This document shows, piece by piece, positions 58,751-64,000 of a stretch of DNA of 64,000 nt (its first letter is position 1; each line of letters opens with the position of its first letter). Location of the stretch: positions 1 through 64,000 of the forward strand of contig JAFTIA010000009.1 of assembly GCA_017457105.1 (NCBI GenBank), given 5' to 3'. Source of the DNA: Lentisphaeria bacterium. GTDB lineage: Bacteria; Verrucomicrobiota; Lentisphaeria; Victivallales; Victivallaceae. The position numbers and the translations under genes were made by a program. The notes below the pieces were generated by a model. That model was not told the DNA's origin. It made no database searches and worked only from the letters and a program-made list of their open reading frames with translations.

Positions 58751-59893
58751 ATGAGACAGGATTTTCTGCCGTTCACCCGGCCCGCCATTACCGAGTCGGA
58801 CATCCATGCCGTGGTGGATGTTTTGCGTTCCGGCTGGATTACCAACGGTCCCAAAAATCAGGAGTTGGAGCAGGGGATCTGCGAACTGACCGGGAGCAAA
58901 TATGCTATTGCTTTATCCAGTGCCACTGCCGGGATGCACCTTTTGCTGAAAGCTATGAAGATCGGTCCCGGGGATGAGGTGATCACGCCTTCCATGACCT
59001 GGGTATCCATGGTCAATATGATCGTCCTTGCCGGAGCGACGCCGGTTTTTTGCGATGTGGACAAAGATACCATGCTGGTTACGCCGGAATCCGTGAAGCA
59101 GGCGATCACGCCCCGGACCCGGCTGATCGTGCCGGTACATTTTGCCGGGGCTCCCTGTGATCTGGACGGTATCCGGGCCGTGGCGGGTGCCATTCCTGTG
59201 GTGGAAGATGCCGCCCACGCTTTGGGGACGTATTACAAAGGCCGCCATGTGGGGCAGGGGAACTCGGCGATCTATTCTCTGCACGCCATCAAGAATGTGA
59301 CCGCCGGAGAAGGCGGCATTTTCTGTACGGACGATAAAGAGTTGGCAGATGAGATCCGGCTGATGAAATTTCACGGGATCAAGGTGGATGCTTTTGACCG
59401 GGAAAATCGCGGGCGTGCGCCGCAGGCGGAAGTATTTGAGCCCGGATTCAAGTATAATCTTACGGATATGCAGGCGGCTCTTGCCGCCAGCCAGCTGCAG
59501 CGGGTGGTGAATATCAACCGCAAGCGGCAGGAACTTGCCATGCGTTACCGGGAGCTTCTGGCAGATGTGCCGGGGGTTCAGCCGTTGAGTGATCCGGCCG
59601 GTTACGGTTTTACCCATGCGTGGCATCTCTTTATCGTGCGGGTGACAGCGGATGATATCACCCGGGATGTATTTATGAGTGAACTCAAAAAACGCAATAT
59701 CGGCACCGGGCTGCATTTCCGCTGTGCGCATCTTCAGCGTTATTACCGGGAAGTTATGGGGTTCAAGGCAGGGATGCTGCCGAATACAGAGTTTAACAGC
59801 GACCGCATTTGTTCCCTGCCGCTTTTCCCGGATATGAAGCGCGAAGATGTGGATGATGTTGCAGCGGTCATCCGGGAAGTGTTGGCACATTGA
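58751..59893 (+). CDS. arnB: UDP-4-amino-4-deoxy-L-arabinose aminotransferase (ArnB-like)
   Basis: ArnB is a PLP-dependent aminotransferase that makes UDP-L-Ara4N from the 4-keto sugar, for modification of lipid A. The 380-residue protein follows E. coli ArnB along its length: [70 protein letters not shown], the PLP-lysine segment [14 protein letters not shown], and [21 protein letters not shown] lies before the ATG. Arn cluster genes arnT-like and arnC follow. A closely related DegT-family enzyme with another sugar cannot be excluded. Confidence 0.92.
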   Translation: MRQDFLPFTRPAITESDIHAVVDVLRSGWITNGPKNQELEQGICELTGSKYAIALSSATAGMHLLLKAMKIGPGDEVITPSMTWVSMVNMIVLAGATPVFCDVDKDTMLVTPESVKQAITPRTRLIVPVHFAGAPCDLDGIRAVAGAIPVVEDAAHALGTYYKGRHVGQGNSAIYSLHAIKNVTAGEGGIFCTDDKELADEIRLMKFHGIKVDAFDRENRGRAPQAEVFEPGFKYNLTDMQAALAASQLQRVVNINRKRQELAMRYRELLADVPGVQPLSDPAGYGFTHAWHLFIVRVTADDITRDVFMSELKKRNIGTGLHFRCAHLQRYYREVMGFKAGMLPNTEFNSDRICSLPLFPDMKREDVDDVAAVIREVLAH

Positions 59894-61209
59894 TCACGCG
59901 CAAGTTCCAGCTTGATGAACAGAACCGTCCGCGGATCCTTCTGTGGGTCTTTGCGGCAGGGGCACTTTTGTATCATCTCGGGGCGGAGCAACTGACTGCC
60001 ACGGAGCAGATCTACATCAAACTGGTGAAAGAGATCTGGGAAAAAAAGGATTTGTTTTATCCGGTTCTGCAAAGCGGTTCCGAAACGCCTCTGTGGTTTT
60101 TGTGGAGCGGGACTCTGACTGTGGGGCTTGGCCCACAGCCATTGGAACATTTTCTGCTGCGCCTGCCGTCTGTACTGGCGGCACTGGCGATGCTGGCAGT
60201 AACGCTGCAGCTTGCCCGCAAATTGTATGACCGGCATACTGCGGCAGCGGCAGGCTGGATGATTGCCGGGTCCTGTGTTTTTTTGTATATCGGCCGCCTT
60301 GGTGTGCCGCTGATGATGGTAAGTGCGATCTCCATGCTGACAGTGGGATGTTTCTTTTTGGAAAAAAGCGGGCACAGTGCCGGAAAATTTTACCGGTTTT
60401 GGCTCTTGTTTTTCTGCGGGGCATGGAGCGGCGGGCTTTCCACCCAGTGTGCCGTGCTGCCCTTTTTTCTTCCGTTCTGTTTTTTGCGGGGATTGCGGAA
60501 GAGTTTGATTTCCTGGCACCAGATCCCGGCGTTTCTTCTGGGGGCGTTGCTGTATCTGGTTCCGCTGGCCGTGGTCAGTGATTGGGGGGATATTGCCGGA
60601 TTCGGGCGTTTTATCTGGTCGGAACTGGTGCGGGACTTCGGGCTGGCGACTCCGTTGCGGACTTCGGCACAGGATTTGTGGTTTTATTGTCTTCTTCCCT
60701 TCTTTGCTCTGCAGATTGCGGCTTTGTGGGCGGCAGTATTGCATTGGAAAAAGCTGGATAAACTTACGCAGGCGTGGGGGATCGGGCTCTTATTTGCCGC
60801 CGGGTATTGGAGCGTGCTGCCCGCCGAGGGGACGGCTCCGGCTTTGTTACTGCCGGGCGGGACGGTTTTTTTTGCGGCGGTTTTGAATTCTCCTGCGTTT
60901 GCCCCCTGCCGGACAACGGTGTTGAAGGGGACCCGTCTGCTGGCGATTTTGACTTCTGCCGCATTGCTGTGCAGTCTTTGCTTTTTTGCCGCCGGGCAAA
61001 TGCTGTTCCGGCTGGATCTCTTGGGCGGTGCCGCTTTCCGTGTGGCGGGGGGCGGTCTTCTTGGGTTGCTGGTGATGCTGCTGGATGAGTTGCGGCCTTC
61101 GTTCTGGTGCCGCCACAGTTGGCTTTCCCGGGATATTGCCGCCCAGATCTTGTGTCTTGCGTTGATTACGGCAACGATCCTCTGCTGGGTTTTGCCTGAA
61201 ATACCATAA
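59890..61209 (+). CDS. ArnT/PMT-like glycosyltransferase (GT39/GT83-type membrane enzyme)
   Basis: The 439-residue protein has about 11 membrane helices. The first periplasmic loop, [35 protein letters not shown] (in pieces), is the acidic catalytic loop of the ArnT/PMT/STT fold. The polypeptide is shorter than ArnT, which has about 550 residues. A TTG start at 59890 overlaps the arnB stop in TTGA and is the only start upstream of the first membrane helix. It could transfer L-Ara4N or a related sugar from undecaprenyl phosphate to an envelope acceptor. No DE pair is found in the loop, so activity needs proof. Confidence 0.75.
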   Translation: MITRKFQLDEQNRPRILLWVFAAGALLYHLGAEQLTATEQIYIKLVKEIWEKKDLFYPVLQSGSETPLWFLWSGTLTVGLGPQPLEHFLLRLPSVLAALAMLAVTLQLARKLYDRHTAAAAGWMIAGSCVFLYIGRLGVPLMMVSAISMLTVGCFFLEKSGHSAGKFYRFWLLFFCGAWSGGLSTQCAVLPFFLPFCFLRGLRKSLISWHQIPAFLLGALLYLVPLAVVSDWGDIAGFGRFIWSELVRDFGLATPLRTSAQDLWFYCLLPFFALQIAALWAAVLHWKKLDKLTQAWGIGLLFAAGYWSVLPAEGTAPALLLPGGTVFFAAVLNSPAFAPCRTTVLKGTRLLAILTSAALLCSLCFFAAGQMLFRLDLLGGAAFRVAGGGLLGLLVMLLDELRPSFWCRHSWLSRDIAAQILCLALITATILCWVLPEIP

Positions 61210-61226
61210 AATATGGGAGTAGAATG

Positions 61227-62189
61227 ATGAGCAATAACAAAGTTGAATTTATTTCCGTCGTTGTTCCTGTTTACAACGAAGAGGGCTGTCTGGAAGAGCT
61301 GATCCGGCGCAGTCTGGCGGCACTGGAAAAAACAGAACGCCGCTATGAGTTGATTTTGATCGATGACGGCAGCCGTGACCGTTCGCCGGAAATCATGACA
61401 GCGGCTTCTGAAGCAAACCCGGACAAAGTGATCAGCTGTTTTCTGAACAGGAATTACGGTCAGCATTCTGCGATCATGGCCGGTTTTTCACTGGTGCGGG
61501 GGGATTTGATCATTACGATTGACGCCGATTTGCAGAATCCTCCGGAGGAATTCGGCCGTCTGGTGGAAGCCGCAGAACAGGGCAACGATGTGGTGGGGAC
61601 CATCCGGCAGAACCGCAAGGATTCCATTTTACGGACACTGCCCTCCAAGGTGGTGAACAAGGCCGCACAGGCGGCTACCGGGGTAAAGATGCACGATTAC
61701 GGCTGTATGCTCCGGGCGTACCGGCGGCATGTGGTGGAAGCCATGAAACAGTGCCATGAGCGCAGTACCTTTATTCCGGTTCTGGGGAACAGCTTTGCGC
61801 GCAACACCTGTGAGATCCCGGTGGGGCACAGCGAGCGTGCCGCCGGGGAATCCAAGTATTCTTTCTGGAAACTGATCAATCTGCAGTTCAATCTTTTGAC
61901 CTGTATGACCACCTTCCCCCTGCGGATCCTGACCTATTTCGGGATTTTGTCCGGATTGGCCGGGTTTCTCTTGAGTCTTTACATCATCATCCGGCGGTTT
62001 GTGATGGAAAACGGGGATGCGTGGGGTGCTTTCGGTGTCTTTACCCTTTTTGCGGTACTTTTCATCTTTGTGGGGATCCAAATGTTCGGCATTGGTCTGA
62101 TCGGAGAATATATCGGACGGATCTATACAGACGTACGGGCACGGCCTGCATTCTTTATTGACCGGGTTCTCGGGCGCAAAGATCAGTAA
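61227..62189 (+). CDS. arnC: Undecaprenyl-phosphate 4-deoxy-4-formamido-L-arabinose transferase (ArnC-like)
   Basis: ArnC links L-Ara4FN to undecaprenyl phosphate on the inner face of the membrane. The 320-residue protein starts with a GT2 domain: ISVVVPVYNEEGCLEEL, LIDDGSRDRS, LNRNYGQHSAIMAGFS, IITIDADLQNPPEEF and GDVVGTIRQNRKDS, all very like E. coli ArnC, with DYGCMLRAYRRHVV and GESKYSFWKLI. Two membrane helices follow (ILSGLAGFLLSLYIIIRRF, TLFAVLFIFVGIQMFGIGLIGEY) and YTDVRARPAFF. The ATG at 61224 is also possible. arnA, arnD, arnE and arnF are not in the window. Confidence 0.9.
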   Translation: MSNNKVEFISVVVPVYNEEGCLEELIRRSLAALEKTERRYELILIDDGSRDRSPEIMTAASEANPDKVISCFLNRNYGQHSAIMAGFSLVRGDLIITIDADLQNPPEEFGRLVEAAEQGNDVVGTIRQNRKDSILRTLPSKVVNKAAQAATGVKMHDYGCMLRAYRRHVVEAMKQCHERSTFIPVLGNSFARNTCEIPVGHSERAAGESKYSFWKLINLQFNLLTCMTTFPLRILTYFGILSGLAGFLLSLYIIIRRFVMENGDAWGAFGVFTLFAVLFIFVGIQMFGIGLIGEYIGRIYTDVRARPAFFIDRVLGRKDQ

Positions 62190-62203
62190 CGGGAAACGGC
62201 ATC

Positions 62204-63280
62204 ATGGGGAAATTATACATCATCAGCGGAGATGACGATTTCACCGTCAAGGCGAAAGCCCGGGCGGCGGCCGCCGAATTGTGCCGGGGCGAACCGGATG
62301 GATCGGATATGGAGATCATTGATGCGGATGCGGATTCCATCAAATTTCCGGAGCTGACAGCCCGTTTGCTGGAAACCTTGCGGACTCCGCCCATGTTTGC
62401 CGACAACCAGTATATCTGGATCCGGAATTTCGGCTATTTTGCGGAACTTGCGGATTCTTACAAGGAAAAGGGAGCCGCCGGAGTTCTGGCGGAAATGCTT
62501 GCTTCACCGCTTCCGGAGGAACAGACCATTATTCTGAACGGTTCCGGTTTGGATCAGCGCAAGAGCTGGGCAAAAGCGGTCAAAGCCGCCGGGGCGTCTA
62601 TTGAAATTTGTTCTTCCGGCAAGGCGGGGGACCGGAATTTTGCGGAAAACCGGAAAGTCCGGATCCGGGATTGGTGCCGGGAGGCCGGAAAAAGTATTGA
62701 GCCGGGGGCGGTGCAGTATATCGAGGAAACGGCGGGGAGTGATCCCGGTCTCTTGTATCAGGAAGTGGAAAAAGTCATTACCTACGCCGGTCTTGCGCCG
62801 GAGATCACGCTGGATGACTGCCGTGCCATCTGCAGCCGTACGCCGGAAACGGCAGGCTGGAATTTTACCGGCGCATTGGTGGCGCGCAATACCCGTGCGG
62901 CATTGATCGAACTGGATACGCTTCTCCGGCAGGGCGATGCGGAAATGCGGGTGCTTGCCATGGTGTCCGGGGAGTTTCAGGGGATGATCAAACTCCGGGA
63001 AGCCATGAAGGAACTGAATGTTACCCGGGTCCATCCCCGGACCTTTGACAATATTCCGCAGGATATCCGGGAAAAACATCCGAACAACATGTTGCTGAAA
63101 ATGCACCCGTACCGGGCGTTCAAGATGTGTGAAAATGCCGCTAAATTTACGGAACAGGAGTTGGCAAAAGCACTGCATTCCATTCTGATCGCCAACCGTG
63201 CTATGGTTTCCGGCGGCTGTACGCCCCGGCTTGCCATGGAGCAGATGGTGTTTGAAATTACGGGAGATACCGGCCGCTGA
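62204..63280 (+). CDS. holA: DNA polymerase III delta subunit
   Basis: The delta subunit opens the sliding clamp. The 358-residue protein has the typical start LYIISGDDDFTVKAKARA, the clamp-contacting region PMFADNQYIWIRNFGYF, VQYIEETAGSDPGLLYQEVEKVITYAG (in pieces), and the C-terminal collar ELDTLLRQGDAEMRVLAMVSGEFQGMIKLREA (in pieces). GGGAAAC lies upstream of the ATG. Its stop overlaps the comF start (TGATG). Confidence 0.9.
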   Translation: MGKLYIISGDDDFTVKAKARAAAAELCRGEPDGSDMEIIDADADSIKFPELTARLLETLRTPPMFADNQYIWIRNFGYFAELADSYKEKGAAGVLAEMLASPLPEEQTIILNGSGLDQRKSWAKAVKAAGASIEICSSGKAGDRNFAENRKVRIRDWCREAGKSIEPGAVQYIEETAGSDPGLLYQEVEKVITYAGLAPEITLDDCRAICSRTPETAGWNFTGALVARNTRAALIELDTLLRQGDAEMRVLAMVSGEFQGMIKLREAMKELNVTRVHPRTFDNIPQDIREKHPNNMLLKMHPYRAFKMCENAAKFTEQELAKALHSILIANRAMVSGGCTPRLAMEQMVFEITGDTGR

Positions 63281-63957
63281 TGTTCAAGGCATTGGGTTTC
63301 TTTCCCTGCCCGGTTTGCGGCGGGGACGGTGCGGGGTGCAACGATTTCTGCCCGGAATGTATGAAGCGTTTCCGCAGGTTTGCATCGCCCCGTTGTCCCG
63401 GTTGCGGAGGCACGGTCGATGGCATTCTTGCCCAGTGTTCCAGTTGTGTGCAGGAACCTATGCGGCCATGGCTCTATGCGGTGACATGTTTCCGATATGA
63501 TTCTTTCGGGCGGGAAGTGATCCACAAGTTCAAGTTCGGCAATTTTCCGGAGTTGGCAAGGCCTCTTGGCAGGATGGCGGCGGCAGAAATGCGGAAGTGT
63601 TCGGAGCCGATCGATTTGCTGACGTCAGTTCCGTTGCATTGGACGCGTTATTGGCGACGGGGCTACAATCAGTCGGTTTTGTATGCGGAACTTTGCGCGG
63701 CGGAATTGGGCGTTCCTTTCCGGCAGGTCCTCCGGAGGACAAGGCCCACGCCCCATCAGGCGGATCTGCCGAGAAAAGAACGGTTGAAAAATTTGAAAGG
63801 GGCTTTTGCGGTGAAGCGGGGCGAACACATCAAAGGCTTGCATATATGGCTTGCTGACGATGTTTTTACCACCGGTGCCACACTGCATGAAGCGGCAAAA
63901 ACATTGTTGAAAGCGGGCGTTGCCGATGTGCGGGTATTGACCCTTGCCCGGGTATAA
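63280..63957 (+). CDS. comF: ComF-family phosphoribosyltransferase-like protein
   Basis: ComF helps DNA uptake in competent bacteria and is related to phosphoribosyltransferases. The 225-residue protein has an N-terminal zinc-ribbon part (FPCPVCGGD, CPECMKRF, CPGCGG, CSSC), then YDSFGREVIHKFKFGNFPEL, VPLHWTRYWRRGYNQS and the PRPP motif WLADDVFTTGATLHEA. It is short-spaced with holA and its own start overlaps holA's stop. Competence genes other than this are not in the window. Confidence 0.92.
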   Translation: MFKALGFFPCPVCGGDGAGCNDFCPECMKRFRRFASPRCPGCGGTVDGILAQCSSCVQEPMRPWLYAVTCFRYDSFGREVIHKFKFGNFPELARPLGRMAAAEMRKCSEPIDLLTSVPLHWTRYWRRGYNQSVLYAELCAAELGVPFRQVLRRTRPTPHQADLPRKERLKNLKGAFAVKRGEHIKGLHIWLADDVFTTGATLHEAAKTLLKAGVADVRVLTLARV

Positions 63958-63975
63958 ATGATTGCGAGGTGTGAT

Positions 63976-64000
63976 ATGATGGAATTTTTGAAAAAATTGG
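63976..64000 (+). CDS. Start of a gene cut by the window edge
   Basis: An ATG at 63976 (or 63979) has GAGGTG upstream, in the same direction and 18 bases after the comF stop. Only MMEFLKKL can be read, so no function can be given. Confidence 0.5.

Overview
The window looks like about 64 kb of chromosome from a Gram-negative, carbohydrate-degrading anaerobe of the Lentisphaerota/Verrucomicrobiota side of the PVC group, most like a Victivallales gut bacterium. That placement is inferred from gene content: tandem pseudopilins of the [24 protein letters not shown] type beside secreted glycan-active proteins, two secreted beta-helix proteins, a GGGtGRT/NifU-like pair, a four-helix-bundle (S23-type) protein next to a 9-bp minisatellite, and McsA-McsB in a Gram-negative setting. 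No rRNA or tRNA gene was recognised.

Region 1 (1-7.1 kb, visibly AT-rich) is a type II-C CRISPR-Cas locus. An array enters from the left edge. It is followed on the minus strand by cas2, cas1 and cas9, and a tracrRNA with an anti-repeat, own promoter and terminator lies divergently upstream of cas9. A RhuM-family gene follows, squeezed between an intact glyoxalase gene and a decayed copy of a glyoxalase 3' end.

Region 2 (7.1-21.1 kb, GC-rich) holds a secreted beta-helix protein, yajC-secDF plus an SDR, and a tightly coupled minus-strand operon: EamA transporter, Y-family polymerase, an unlisted 59-residue membrane protein, and a YolD-like protein. Then come argG, a family-4-type uracil-DNA glycosylase, a GT2 glycosyltransferase and a TPR protein.

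Region 3 (21.2-29.8 kb) is one probable catabolic operon: a Gfo/Idh/MocA oxidoreductase, a GntR/LacI-type regulator, two pseudopilins, a small secreted beta-sandwich protein, and a 1460-residue secreted protein with heparinase-like and beta-propeller parts.

Region 4 (30-51.6 kb) is housekeeping and metabolism. It contains an epimerase, lipoprotein, YicC, CysE and YggS, then a metallophosphoesterase-PHP fusion, a radical SAM protein and a P1B copper ATPase with two almost identical YHS domains. It continues with the GGGtGRT/NifU-like pair, the minisatellite and four-helix protein, a large lipoprotein, a divergent FtsZ-like GTPase, MTA phosphorylase, McsA-McsB, an RNB exoribonuclease and an EEP-family phosphatase/nuclease.

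Region 5 (51.6-56.3 kb) is bracketed by two inverted, about 95% identical, 292-bp MITE-like elements. Both were inserted at rho-independent terminators. Between them lie L-rhamnose isomerase, an orphan receiver and a second beta-helix protein.

Region 6 (56.3-64 kb) carries rsmG, a membrane protein and a lipoprotein on the minus strand. On the plus strand are arnB, an ArnT-like gene, arnC, holA and comF, and the first codons of another gene.

Many promoters share a form: a TTGxxx box, 16-17 bp, and a TGn-extended TATATT-like -10. The same pattern is present inside every CRISPR repeat and in front of the tracrRNA.
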